From assembly GCA_013399895.1 (NCBI GenBank), contig VXBA01000893.1:61713-125712 (forward strand): DNA of 64,000 nucleotides, given 5' to 3'. Shown piece by piece: positions 1-12,500 of the stretch. The notes under the pieces are model-generated. The model was not told where the DNA came from and ran no database searches. It saw only the letters and a program-made list of their open reading frames with translations. This stretch comes from Serilophus lunatus (taxonomy: Eukaryota; Chordata; Aves; Passeriformes; Eurylaimidae). Positions within the stretch are counted from its first letter, which is position 1; the number at the start of each line of letters is the position of its first letter. The position numbers and the translations under genes are program-made.

Positions 1-2509
1 AGCAATTAAACATGGTAGAAGGGGAGAGAGTGGAGCTGGCAGGAATAGACACATTATTTGTGACTATTTACATTACTGGGAGGTCAGACTGCAGCTACCA
101 CACTGCGCCCTGCACTGCAGTCAGGTCTGCACCCCAGCACCCATGGGTGCTGAGCACACCAGTTCAGCAGTGATGGGTATCACTGTCCCAGAGAAAAGTG
201 GTGGCTAAAAGGCAGGTAGGTTATGGTGTGATCACCACCATGGTGGTGGTGATCACTTGGTTATGGTGTGATCACTTGGACTCCATCACCAAGTGCAAGC
301 ACACACTTCTGGTCCATGCTGGTCCCTGATGCTATCATCACCAAAAAGCTACAAGTCACCCTGGAGAAGGACACTGTCACTGTACCCTCCTCTCTGCTCA
401 TCTCGCATCCTAGAAGCAAGAAACGTTCTAGGAGCTGTGATACCAACACTTCAGTAGAGAGGAACACAGCCTTAGTCCAGACACAGGTGTCTGGATAGCA
501 CTGAGAGCAATCACATCCTCTCCTCCATGTACTTCCTGTATGTTTCAATATAAGATATTCCTACAGCTGAGTGCTTATCTAGGACTTCATCTTCTGTTCT
601 TAAAGCTAACTTGGCGTTTGATTTGCTGCCAGCAAAGTGACAGTGCCAAGACTTGAAAACCATGGAAAAGAAGTAATTCAATACCATCTTTGTAACTACA
701 GACTCATTATGCCCCACCAGAGCCTAGTTTATCCCAAGAAAAACATTGCCTTCTCCCTGCCCCAGAACACCCTCTCCTGCTTTTACGAGGGACGCTTCCC
801 AATGGTGACTCTCTGATCAAGGTTGTAAAAGGAGCTGAGCGCTCATAACTGCTCCAGAAAGAACACAGAAAGGTGCCATGAATGTTCCCAGGCACGCAGG
901 GCATGACGAGGCCATATCCCTCCTATCCCACTCATCTGACCCATCAAATGGGGACAAAACAGCAGAGTAAAGACCTCCCTTGAATTACTGCTGCAGAACA
1001 TTGGACCTCCAATTTAAATTAAGACAGACCCTACAATTGTCTTCCATAAGTTTGTGAGCTCCACACCAGTGAGACTTAAAAACTCGTCAGCTGGGCAGCA
1101 TCCTCCTTTCTGGAGCTGACAAACCCTGCATGTTGGGAGGAGGATGGATCCACAAAACATCCCTGGGTTCTGAAACAGCTACTAAGAAACAAGCCTTTAG
1201 CAGGGACTCCAGTACAGGAGACTTTGCTGTTAGGACAATGGGATTAAGGCCTCAACAGAAGCATCTTCAGCCAAGATGGAGAACTCTTTGATCTCTAAAC
1301 CTACTCAACCAAACTTTGCAAACTCTTCCAGTTCCACTAGAGCAGAGAGTCTTTCAGCTGGACATCTTTTACCCAGATGTCCACATGCCGACCATCGGGA
1401 GAAACCACAAGCCCTTCCTGCAGCTCCAACCCACCACGAGGCCAGCTGTAAAGGCCCCTCATCTTGCGTCCTTCAGCTAATCACTGAAAATACAGCCAAC
1501 ATTCAAGCTGGTTACATTGAAATAACTGCAGTTTGGAGACCTCCAGGGAAGCAAAAGCCAGGCCTAACCCCTCCCCTTCTCATAACTGTGGCATCAAGAA
1601 CCCTCTAACACCTGCAAGGAAGAGGAGGGAGAGGAGGACCCCACAGCTACCAGACTAGTCAGGAACCCAAGCACTCAGCTCTGCTCCCTCTGGCAGCTGC
1701 TGCTCACAGCCATCCCTTAGATTTCATCACAGTGCAGCCCAGACAGAAGTCACAGTTGTCATTTGCAAAGTTGTGCCATTCGGAAAAAATTACCTCACTC
1801 TTCCCAGGCGTGGCAGTCACTTGCCTTTCATGGAGTGTCAGCCAGGGTGGAAACCACCACAGAACAGCAGTCACCTGCAGGACCTAACCCTGTGAATGCT
1901 GCACTGGAATTGCTGTGCAACAGGGGACCAGCAACACATAGGTAAAACCTGGGGAGCATTTCTTCATGTCACTGTTGCTCCTCTTGTCTCCTTCATGGGC
2001 CTTTCTGGGACTTTGCAGAAATCCCGAAGCAGGGCAAGGAAGGGCTCTGCAGAGGGCAAGGAGCATCACATCCATATCAGTGGGATGTGACCAGACACCA
2101 CATATAAAAGAACTCACTCCCACACCTGGCTGTCAAAACCTCAAGTGACCTCCTAGTATCTGAGGCTGATATTTTGGGCAGCCTCTCTTAGGAGCAACGT
2201 GACGGAAAGTCCATCCCTGCAGCTTCCTGAAGGGACTAGCCACATCCCCTTGCATCCTAGCCAGAGAGCGGCTGTGGCAGACAGTAACTTGGCTCCTCAC
2301 TGCTCTTGTGCTCCATGCTCAGCTCCCAGGACTCCACCTCTAGCCAGACTAACCCCACTTCAAATCTCTGTTTGGGCAGCTCTGCCTTTGGGGAGGCAGG
2401 AGGTATGCAAAACAAAATGGGAACAAATGTACGGATATTTATGGGGGCTCAGCAGATGTAGATGAGGTAAACTGAAATTCTCAGTGCAAGTTGTATACAC
2501 TAGGTTAAC
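1..2509. other. Unique non-coding DNA
   Basis: I see no gene, recognisable exon or interspersed repeat here apart from the small repeat cluster at 219-275. Open frames are short (110 codons or fewer), occur on both strands, and have compositions typical of translated non-coding DNA. GC is moderate and CpG is scarce. The stretch is best read as intronic or intergenic sequence. Confidence 0.7.
219..275. repeat. Short direct repeat containing a hairpin
   Basis: A 17-bp word beginning ggttatggtgtg occurs at 219-235 and again at 259-275, a period of 40 bp. Between the copies, gtgatcaccacca (228-240) and tggtggtgatcac (244-256) form a perfect 13-bp inverted repeat with a 3-base spacer, and ccaccatggtgg (235-246) is itself a palindrome. 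This looks like a local slippage or template-switch duplication. No function is apparent. Confidence 0.85.
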
Positions 2510-3060
2510 GTGACCCAAATATATTTTTTGAAATTTCCAAGCCACAGCGGAAAGTTATTTTAAACTAAAGTGATTCCAAGCTCTTTAGTGATTAAACGGA
2601 CTGCAGCTCCAGCTCCTAGTGGAAAAACCATTTGTTTTTCCACTGTGTGAAAGCCATAACTAGCAATGAATAATAATTGCTGCACCAAGTGTTATTTATA
2701 AGCCATTCTCAGTCGCATTTCCATGCCTCGAAACAGCAGCTTTCTAAACATGAACTTAAAACCGGTCAATATTTGTAATGCAGACAACACCCACGGGAGG
2801 AAGGTGTCGGTGTTCTCGGGCGGTGGGAAGCGGAGGTTAGTAAAATCTCCGAAAGCTTTCCGGCTTCTAGATCAATTCCTCCAGCCGGCTGATGCTGACA
2901 ATTGCTCAGTCCCTGACCTTGCAGTTGGAAAGGAGATGGGCTCATGAACTCATTTGCACATGACAATGCTCCAGCAAAGTGAATCATCTGCCTCCGATAG
3001 TAACGGAGAGTACAGCGCGCCCCAGCCCTCCCGGGCTCCATTCAACCGGAGCAGGGCTGG
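2510..3060. promoter_or_regulatory. Candidate conserved non-coding element with raised CpG
   Basis: The left half (to about 2780) is AT-rich, free of repeats and dense in homeodomain-type cores (ATTA, AATAAT, TTATTTAT). It also holds an 11-bp-stem hairpin at 2618-2644. The right half has about 15 CpG between 2761 and 3060, well above the surrounding DNA, although it does not reach island density. This mixture is typical of developmental enhancers, but conservation cannot be measured from a single sequence, so the call is an inference from composition. Confidence 0.35.
2618..2644. repeat. Hairpin with 11-bp stem
   Basis: agtggaaaaac (2618-2628) and gtttttccact (2634-2644) are exact reverse complements separated by the 5-base loop cattt. 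It lies inside the AT-rich regulatory-looking block. The stem is too short for a canonical microRNA precursor. Confidence 0.85.
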
Positions 3061-4809
3061 CCTTTTGTGCTGCCAGTGCAAGAAAGACTCTGCTGAAGAT
3101 GTGTGCAATTAAACCCACTTTTCTTGTTGCTCTTTTGATTCAGCAGCTCAATGAGAGGCACCCTAGGCAGGTGTTGTCACACACAGATAAAATGTGCCTT
3201 TTCAGAGCACTGGCAGACAAAAAGAAAGAGGGTAAGGCTGAATCAATTGCCATTTCTCCCTTGCAAAATAGGGAATCCAGGCTTCCAGCAAGTCAATGAA
3301 CAGAGCTGCTACGAGTTTCCATCCTCCCTCTTCCCCAAAGCTGTTCTTTTTTGTGACTGCAGGCAAAGGTGCTGCTGTTAAACAAGACCTTGGCAGGGAT
3401 GAAGGAGGCAGGCGATGTCTGTACAGGAGGATGCTGTCCCAGCAGAACACAGCAGTGCTTCTTCTGCTGAATGTTTTCCCCTCATAGCCCTCTTCTCTGT
3501 CCCCACCACCTTCCTGTCCTTGCCTGGTCATTACCACCCTGGAAAAGCACCTCTTCTTTCACAGAGCTAACAAAGACCATTAATAGCCCCAGGAAGGAGC
3601 CATGCTCACAGCTGAGCTGCTGCCAGAGGAGAGGAAACAAAGGGATACGGATGAGTTGGAGAGGATGCACCATGTCTGCAAGTGTCCCCGCACATACCTA
3701 CAGCCTCGGACGCCAACTACCACATGTTTATGACAAATATTCTTCTATCATCTCTCCAGGTAGGCCAGGGAAGAAGGAAGAGCTGCAGCTGTAAACAGAG
3801 GAGATGCAGTGGGGCTGTTTGTGCTGGAGGGAGCCGTAAGCTCCTCTGAGCAGCTGAGTAAGCTGGAGGGACGCTCTCTCTGCCATCTGCTCTGATCCCA
3901 CAACACCTCCTGCAAATGAAGAGTCAATCCACTGGTTTCTATCCCTGTTAACCTCTAATCAGCCAAGAGGACTGGCCTCTGCCTCGCTCTTTATCCGAGC
4001 CAGCTAATGCGTGAAGCACACCGCGCTCCCCATCTGCTCCAGCATTACTAGAGTTAAAGGACAAAGCCGTTTCCCTGTCCCGAGCATTCACTTACACAGA
4101 TGCCCTTGTATTAACTCAATTTCCCAGTGATTTCCATTATTACCCTTACGAGATTTCTGGTGTTTGTTTATCTAGGAGCCTGAAATGGAGGTTTTTTCCT
4201 TCCCCCTATCCAGCTCAGGGGGTGGCTGGCCCAAGGCTGTGCTCCAGACGGCTACTCCCAATCAGTGACTTTACCAAAAATATTCAAAAATGTTCTCCAT
4301 TTTCCCCCCAGCCTGGAGTGCTCTTTGTTGCCCATCCAATCCTGAAAAGCCAGGGTTTTTGGGTCTTTGCTGCTGGCTCCAAAGCCAAGACTATCCTTTC
4401 CAGCATTACCTTCCACAATCTTCTGACATCCACCCACAAACGGGCTTTTAATCTACCCAGAATGCGCAACCTGCGCTCTAAAGACATAAGGTTTGGGGGA
4501 AAAAAAAGGGAAAAATACAATCAGTTTTAAAGCTCAGCTGATTTCTACTGCTGAGATACAGCCTTGCAAGCTGAATTCCTCTCCTACCAGGTCAGATCCA
4601 ACTCAAACCAATCCAAATGCCAGTTTTGCAGCAACATAAGCAACAAGAAAGGGCTTGAAAAGGAGTTTACTGCACCTTTGCTAACATGTGCTGCCCATGT
4701 AATAACTAGTGGCAAAATGCTGTCAAGCCTCTATTCTTTACTGCTACAGTATAACTTACGGTAATCTTGAATAAAACCACGAGAAATTAGAAAGATGAGG
4801 ATGTGCAGT

Positions 4810-4834
4810 ACACTTTTTAGTAGAAGTGGTGAGC
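4810..4834. repeat. Dispersed 25-bp repeat, copy 1
   Basis: The word beginning acactttttagtagaa matches 7150-7174 at 24 of 25 positions, in the same orientation. The flanking sequence does not align by eye. The match is too long to be expected by chance within 64 kb, so the two copies probably derive from one old mobile element or from a duplicated regulatory core. Confidence 0.8.
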
Positions 4835-5604
4835 CTGCCACCTTTGCATGGAGGGAGGAAAAGCTACACACCTCTGCAACCATGTAACCAAAGCATCTAT
4901 CAGTTCACAAGGGGCTGTATCTGAGCCAAGGAGCAACATGGTTCCTTGTTACAGCTCAGGTACTTGCTCAACAGATGCAGGGTTGTTTTCAAGCATGAAA
5001 GAAAATATCCACACAGAGGAAATTCACTTTTTTTCTGGAGTTTCCGGGCCCTTGCGTGCCATCAGTCGAGGCTGCCACAGAGCAGATCCAGCCCCATGCT
5101 GTCACCACCTCAGCTGCCTCAAGGAAACTGATGGGAGATGCCAAAACTCACACACGAGCCTCAGCTGGGGTCATCTCCTGACTTCAATGGAACCACCCAG
5201 ATTTCCAACAGCTGAGAAGCTGGCTTCTAGTACATAAAAGGGTTTTAATTAGGAGATGCCTCTTATCCCTCTATGCAAGTGTCACCGTGATGGGATCACT
5301 GAACTTCATCACAGTCAAAGGCAAGCAGAGCAGCGCTCCTCCCTTCACAGTCTTTTTAATGTGGTGATTCACAGAACTCTTAGCCTCACAAAAATATAAT
5401 CCCAGCCCCTAAAAGCAAAGTGGCTCCCATGCCAGAGCCCTTAACCTATTGTTCCTGGCTTAAGAGCTCTTCTCTGGGTACTCTCTAGTTGTGGAAGAAG
5501 TTGCTGCAGACTCACAGACATCCTTTTCTCTTGACATGTTTGTTCCCCTTCCTGACCTGCTTTTCCAAGACATAGCCTCCCTCCTGCATTGGCAGCTTTT
5601 CCAG

Positions 5605-5658
5605 GTCTTAGCCTGAGGCTGAGGAGCAGCTTTGGATTTTGTCTCCAAATATTCAAAG
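5605..5658 (+). other. Exon-like segment (weak)
   Basis: An acceptor-like tract (cattggcagcttttccag, ending at 5604) and a near-consensus donor (AAAG|GTAAGT, at 5659) bracket 54 nt. One of three frames is open. The length is a multiple of three, but 54 nt is easily open by chance. I recognise no peptide family. The overall strand composition suggests the opposite strand is transcribed, which counts against this being a used exon. Confidence 0.12.
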
Positions 5659-6480
5659 GTAAGTTGTATTCAACACGCATTTTGCCATTTAAACCTGCCC
5701 CAGGAGCAGGCTATCCTCAAATCAAAACACAAATTTACCAATATCACAAATCAAAAGCAAAACCAAGCCTCAGAACTTCCTGACTTGTCTTCTTCCCACG
5801 TTTAGGTTTTGCATGAGGCAGGAACAGCAGTCAGCTTAACAAGGACCAAAATCAAACCAGGCCATTGTGCAGCAATGGAGGGAAGCAGGACGCCACCCTG
5901 ATCCTCCCTGAGACACCAGACCTTAAAATAGAAGCTCTACAATTTATAGGGAACTTATTAGTTATAATTTTCCTGGCCCTCAGAAGCCTTCCGAGGGAAT
6001 GAGGCAGCCTAGATTCAACACGAAAATCTGCTCCAAATTCTTCCCCAAGAAAATGCTTTTTCCGCTAAGAATAGACCTTTCATTTTTAAGGGAGGATAAA
6101 GTCTGACTTTCTAAGTTACTGGCAACGTTAACACTGTATTTACAAAGCATTTCAACGGCATTTGTGGTAATGGTCTCAGTAACAAATTTGCTGAAATGGT
6201 CAATTAACTTCCTTCTAAGAACCTTGCTTTTAAGCACAGAAAAGGGCTCTGCATAGAGAATGCTCCCCCAAAGTGGAAAAAAAAATTAAGATGACATTGT
6301 TTTGCCATTTCTGCTCTCCACCCCCCATTCAGGAGTTGGGCACAAACAACAGGAGCAGGCACCAGGGCAACTCCCCTCTCCTGCCAACATTTACAGCCCT
6401 CGTTTAAAACAGACCCACCTTTTTCTTTATATATATATATTGAATTTCACTAAGGAGACCACAGACACACACTTTATATT

Positions 6481-6720
6481 GTAGAAATATTATTATACTT
6501 AAACAGCTTAGCTTAATTCAGTAACTTCATGAAAACTTACCGGTTTCCTTCCCCCAACCCCCGCTCCCAAACCAATAAAGCTTAAATTCTGGAGTTTATT
6601 AGGGCTGTTCCATATAAATTATCTACTCATTACAGGATAAATTATTCAGCAATTGCTATTCCAGACTCTTCTGTTGACATTTTATTCCAGAATCATTTTT
6701 GGAAACTCTGAGTGCATTTC
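6481..6720. promoter_or_regulatory. Candidate conserved AT-rich element
   Basis: A compact AT-rich block with repeated homeodomain and POU-like cores (TTAATTCAG, ATAAATTAT, CAATTGCTATT), no simple repeats and no coding potential. It coincides with a well-formed minus-strand acceptor/donor pair (6541-6719), so it may alternatively be a non-coding exon. The call rests on composition only. Confidence 0.3.
6541..6719 (-). other. Candidate minus-strand non-coding exon
   Basis: Read on the minus strand, gtcccttctttcag (acceptor, ending at 6720) precedes 179 nt that end at CCG|GTAAGTTTT (donor, 6535-6540). Both sites are close to vertebrate consensus. All three frames contain stops, so it could only be a UTR or long non-coding RNA exon. 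Its strand agrees with the transcription direction inferred from nucleotide skew. Transcript evidence would be required to promote it. Confidence 0.22.
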
Positions 6721-7149
6721 TGAAAGAAGGGACTTCAATTCCAGGACAGGGAGTCATCCAAATACCTGCTGCATACCAGCAGCTGGACTGCTCACCACCC
6801 CTTGGTGACAGCCCAGACCAGAGCCATCCCAGAGGAGGAGGTGAAGGGTGGTGTCAGATTTGTGAAGACTAACTGTTGTATTTCAACATCCAGCAAAACT
6901 TGATACGAAGGAAAGGTAAAGAACTCGATTTCGTGTGGAAAAAAACATTCTTCCAGCTTTCTTTCAACTCCTAAGTTGCAAAGTGAAAGGAACCATCCAG
7001 CAAGAGGCTGGAGGACTTTGTATCACAAGGTGTAGCATCTGCCTCACGACTTCAAGGAAAGCACATGATTCCTGTCACTCAAATCTCTCTCTGCACATAG
7101 CTGGGAAACTGTAAGGTACCTCCCACAGGACTGCACTTTGGAGTGGGGA

Positions 7150-7174
7150 ACACTTTTTAGTAGAACTGGTGAGC
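7150..7174. repeat. Dispersed 25-bp repeat, copy 2
   Basis: Matches 4810-4834 at 24 of 25 positions in direct orientation, about 2.3 kb away. The flanks do not align. See copy 1. Confidence 0.8.
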
Positions 7175-8835
7175 AGAGCAGCAGAGTTGTCACATTTTGC
7201 TTCCCACATCTCCATCTTTTCTCCACGCTCCTCCTGCAAGAGTCCACACGCCAGAGTCCCCCATCCCCTGATGGACTCTTGCAGAAGGGATTCCAGTGTT
7301 TACATACGTCCCTGCAAGGTCACATGGCTTTCATCCCTCATGCAGATGAAGTGTGTTGAAGGTACCTAAGAAGCATCAGCTCCAACAGTGGGGAGACCTG
7401 CAGAGCATCTAGGTGTGCTGTAGCAGCTCTCGAGCCCAACTCAACTCGCTCGTGGATGAGTTTTATGCCTCTTCCACGTAGACCAGTTTATTTTTGGGTA
7501 TCCTCCAGTCCCACCAAATGAAACATTGCATCCAACATTCCTCAGGCTCAGCTCCATGGAGCCCAGAAGTTGTGCCTGAGCAGCTGGACTCGTTACCATA
7601 CCCTGAGCAAGGCCATTTCCCCAATCCCCACAAATGGTTCCCTGATATAAACACTTGAAGGTAGGAAGTTTAACACACTTCAGAGGGCAACAGCAGGGGG
7701 GCGTGTTCAGGCACTGTAAGGAAAATCAAAGAGGGCTAAGAACAACCGAAGTGATGCAACCACATAAAAGTCCTCAGTTGCCAGTATCTCCTTTCTGGTG
7801 AGACCCTGCAGCGAAGTTCTGGGTCACGGCTGACGAGCAGTCAAATTGCCCAATTCTCCACGACCAAAACCCTTTGCAGAACAGTCAACACGCTTTAAAT
7901 AACACTTAAAAACCCCTTTTGATCACATTGGTCTTCACATGACCCTTCTGCAAAGTCAGGAAGGCAGCGGGAGGTCTGCAGAGCAGAGACTTCCCCAGCA
8001 GCCCTCCTTGCTTGAAAGGAATGTGGTTGGGAGACAGATGCCTGACAAAGATGCTCTGCTCTCCTGCATCAGCAGTTTTCACCATCTTTAACATGCAGGC
8101 ATTTCAGGAAAAGCAGAATCCCATGCAGTGATTCTAAGCCCCTTGGCACTACCTTTTCTCCTTCTGGACACACATTGTCCCAGCATCTCCTAGACACACA
8201 TCACCAACCTCTGCTTTAGCAAGGAGCACGCAACTGGAAAGCTGTTCTGGAAGATCCACCATGTACAGAGAAACACAAGCTCCCTTGCTTTTCAAGTTCA
8301 AGATGACTTCACAGCCTTCAGAAACACAAAAAGGGCCACAGAAGTTGATACCCAAGGAGATGGGAGCCATTGCTCTTCTGGGTTGGGAGCGGTGTACAGA
8401 CTGCTTCTGAAAAAGTCATGTTTCTCATTAAAAACTTCACAGATTTGGGGTTTTTTTTCTGGAAAGACATTGTTATTCAATCCACAGCCTAGACTGCAGG
8501 CTCCTCCATTTGCTTTTGATGCAGTGCAAACATCTAAAGTGACACCGTGTAATGACAAGATCTGTCATCGGGATGACTGGGGCTACAGTAGAAGGAAAAA
8601 CAAGGGAGCAATTCTTTCCTTCACCCTGGAATTCATCACAATTAAAACAAAAGGAAACCTATATTGTGCAGTTAATGCTAAATATAGAGGATTGAAGGAA
8701 AATGGGAAAAGTGTGATGTGAGACATTTAGTGGTGGTTTTCTCCCATTATGTGCCATGAGGCCCTTCTGGCGGCGGATGGAGAGCCTCCAGCTCCTCTAA
8801 CCACAGATTTATTTCAGCAATTAAGTTCCTTTACT

Positions 8836-8868
8836 AAAAGGAAAAAGGAAAAGGAAAAAGGAAAAGGC
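8836..8868. repeat. GGAAAA-type purine simple repeat
   Basis: Alternating ggaaaaa and ggaaaa units make an all-purine tract of about 33 bp, a low-complexity microsatellite. Confidence 0.85.
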
Positions 8869-9570
8869 TGCGATACCCAACAACTATCTGTTGGCTGGCA
8901 GAAATACAACCTGAAAGCCTCGCTGGGGTGAAATCCCACCCCTGAAGCCTCCTGCAGCTCCTGGTTAGCCCTCAGCCTCCGTGGGACAAACCAGGCACAG
9001 CTCCCTGGCAGTGGACACCATTTGTGTCAAAGGTTATCAGCACATTTATCTCAGTTTGGAATTGGAAGCAACCAAAAATCAAAAACGCAGTGAGCTCGGC
9101 ATAATGGGAATGAAAGAAAGTAAAAAGCAAAACTAGATGAGCAACTGACTAGGAGTCGATTCCTGTCTTCCCTTTGAAAAGGGAAGCTGGTAACTTGAGA
9201 GAAGGTGGTTTTACTCACAATCCCAACAAAAGGTTTTAGGAGTTGCACTAATCATCCAAGTATTTTGCACAGTATTACCACTTAGAGACAGGAAAACATT
9301 GTGGGGAAATCTTCTCCTGACCCTTGAAAGGCAGTCCACAGGCACCCCTGAAAAAGGAGGAGCAGCCACACACTGTGGGTGACACATCCTGGCTTGGAGG
9401 AGTCTCTCTGCTGGTCAGATGGCAGAATGAACCCAGGGAGCTGCAAGCTGCTACCTCCCCTGCTCCGTGCCGAGCAGGAGCCGAGGGCCTCTTCACTTGT
9501 CTGGGAAACTGAGGCAGAGGAGTCTGGCAGCAAAGACAATGGCCAGGGAATAGCAGCTGGGAAGTAGTGA

Positions 9571-9590
9571 GCAAAGATGCAAAGATGCAA
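9571..9590. repeat. Short tandem gcaaagat repeat
   Basis: The motif gcaaagat recurs with an 8-bp period, giving two full copies and one partial. A trivial slippage product. Confidence 0.6.
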
Positions 9591-12500
9591 GTAACTGGCA
9601 CTCCACTGCCGTCTCCTTAGGAAGGAAACCTCCAGCTCTGCCTTCCCCTCAAGCAACTTCCTTGGGCTCAGTCTGGAATATCTTCAAGGACTTGTGTAAA
9701 CTCCCGTAGTTGTGCTTTCTAGGAACCACAGCCCCTCACTAAATGTGGTGCATCACTGCAAAAGAAATTGCTGTAACGAGAGGGGTCAGGGCTGATGCTG
9801 GGAAAGATGCCCTCACCAAGATGACACCTGAAAATGGACCCGTGCGGGTGGTTTCTGTACTGCTAACCCTGCTTCCATGGCTGCTTAGCAACTCCCACAG
9901 TTTACTGCACCGACTGTGCATCAGGCATTACACACCCTCACACCTGGGTTTTGCAGACAAGAAACACACAGGAGGCAATACAGAGACCATTTAATTTATC
10001 AGGAGGTGCCACCTTAGCATCTGCTGGCCTACTGCAAGATCCTGCCAGGATGCCAACCTGCAGAGCAGGCTGTTGGACAACCACTGTCAAACCACTTGCT
10101 GTGGAAAAGCCTGAGTCTATGGAGTCACATGAGAAGCCTGGTTATCACAGGCACTTCGAGAAGGTGGAAGCATGATCTCAAAACCACTAAGGTGCAGAAA
10201 TTTTACTCAGCTTTCTTTTCAAAGCACCTAACATTTCAAGCACATATGGTCGTTCTTCTCACAGCTCAGTACTTGTACTTGTGTTTAGTTGTTAAGTGAT
10301 CTTAATGTCACCCTGATGCACATGCAGCCAGATTCCACCATTATCTCCACATTCCCACAGAAGGAATATGTGTGATACTTAGGGCCAGGTCACCTCCAAA
10401 CTAAACACACCTCACGTGGGAACCTGAAGGAAGCAGGTGTGGGTTTATGGCATATAAAGAGGGCTGAGACCTGACCAGCAACATGAGTGATGATATTTGC
10501 CTGGAAGAGCAACACTAGGACTGCCCAGTGATGCAAAGGGAAGATGTCTGTCCAGTTGTGCTGGGTTTCAAATTTACCAAGAGCTACAGGAGACAAGAGC
10601 CTCAAAGTTCCCAGCAGGACCAGCATAATTCCTCCTGAGCCCCTGCTCAGAAGACCTACTTGCATAACTTTGCACTCAACACTTATGTGCACAGGGAACG
10701 GTCATACTTCACCAGCCCTGATAGCAATGCACTCACCTCAGTGGCAGTCCTTCAACAACACACATGCTAAATTAAAACGATTCCAACCATCAGCAGCACC
10801 TCTCTCTGAAGAGCAATTGCCATTATTTATTGATTTTCTTCCTCAAGACAAACAAGAAATTTATCAAAATCTGGAACAGACAAGGAGTGTGCAGGGCAGC
10901 AGAGGGACAGGGGATTGCCACTTGTCTTTCCAAAATAAATACTTCTGTGGTAGATTACACTTTCCACTTGCTGTTTTCCGCAGGAGCCAGTTTCCACACT
11001 GGATGGAAACTCCACAGACATCTGTTAGGTTGAGGGCTCAGTCCTCTTTGAGAAGAGGAAGGACCCAATTTGGGACTTAGCAGGTAAAATGTAAATAAAA
11101 ATAGACATTTTGAAATAAAAGCTAAGTGCATCTTAGTGACGAGTCCATTTGTCTACAGGCTGCTCTCACGGATCATGACCTTGACGTCTTGCAGAGGAGG
11201 TGTATTATTTTAAAATCAATTCAGTTCCTTGTTTAGAGAAACTGCTCTGTTAAACCAAGAGACGAACTCAGCGCAGATGGAGAGATCGCCACTTCCCAGG
11301 AGAGCTGAAAGCAGTCTCACTCCACCCAGCAACAAGCAGGTGATACTCATGGGTGGAACCAGAGGAACAAAACTCTTCTGGTACAGTTTCCTACATCAGC
11401 TATGGCGAGGAGAAAGGGTTGGAAGGATGATGAGGAGTAAATTTTCCATCATGCTCACAATGTACATTTGCAAAAGCAAAATGCGACCTGTGGATCTTCC
11501 ACCCATGCAACAGCCACTCCTTGCTTTCATACATCCCCCCTGATTTACCCAGTCATATTAAAGGATTAAAAATGGCTGTTTCCAGTCCAGTAAGAGTTAT
11601 CAATTGCATTGGTACACCAGCCAAAGAAGCAAATTACATCCACAGTATACCCAGCATTTGTGCAGGCAGGAGTGTGTGGGAGATAAAAGAGAAAGAATAA
11701 GCACAGCAGATAATGAGGGCACCTAAAATACAAGTGGCGAGTCCACAGTCGTGGTTGCCTTGAGTCCTGGTGGTTTGTTAAATATCAATCTGATTTTTAC
11801 ACGAGCAATGCAGCGCAACAGCACTGAGGACACCCCTGGGCAGTCACAATCACTCCACCATATGAGACCTCTAGGACGCCACAAACCCCTTACTCCTCAG
11901 CTTTCCCCTTAACAAAGGTGTAAAACCCCACATTAGCATCCTCACCGTCTCCAGCCATGTTACTGTAAAAACCACAGCTCTGAGAGCTCTGTGCCACCAA
12001 GAGGTATTGCTGGATTTGGGCAACAGGCATGAAGTGTGTTGGGCTGAGACAGCAGATCTCTAAGTCTGAGTAAAGTAAACTACAAAGAAACGAAAACCAA
12101 ACCCACTGTGACATCAATCACATAGCAGAGTCCATTAAGCTCAGTCAGTCCCAAGTGTTGTCCCCTTCGCCTACTGTCCTCTGGACCACATCAGCCATGG
12201 TCCTGCCCTGGGCACACCTTTGCAATCCCCACGTGAAAAACTTGGGAAACACTAATCCTAGCTCAACACCCCTGGAAGATGTGGTGACTGAAGGGTCACC
12301 AGTTGACATCTCCAGGCTCTCCTGCAGCCAAAACAGCGCAGTGGAGGCTGGCACAAGTAACAAAGCCAAGTTGGTCAGTTCGGTCTCTTGCTACCCTCCA
12401 CCTTCCAGCCCATTGTTGGCTCAGCTCCTCCACACCTGGGCGGGCCGTGAACATCACCCAGTCTCCAAGGCGGATGCTGCTGAACCTAGCTACTGCCATT

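Larger units (their letters stand above)
3061..6480. other. Non-coding DNA
   Basis: No recognisable gene is present. Minor contents are an A-rich run near 4500-4515, one copy of a repeated 25-bp word at 4810-4834, an exon-like segment at 5605-5658 (listed separately) and a (TA)6.5 run at 6428-6440. Open frames such as the 129-codon one at 4848-5237 have no recognisable similarity and are probably fortuitous. Confidence 0.65.

Noticed and set aside
7681..7705. cagcaggggggcgtg resembling a CTCF core
   Set aside because: It has one extra G relative to the core consensus spacing, so it does not fit the motif.
9490..9530. gggaaactgaggcagagg resembling MIR on the minus strand
   Set aside because: Only about 20 bases resemble MIR, and neighbouring MIR segments are not in order. 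Too weak to call.
10544..11080. 178-codon open frame (+)
   Set aside because: Within chance expectation. No recognised family, and no promoter or splice context.
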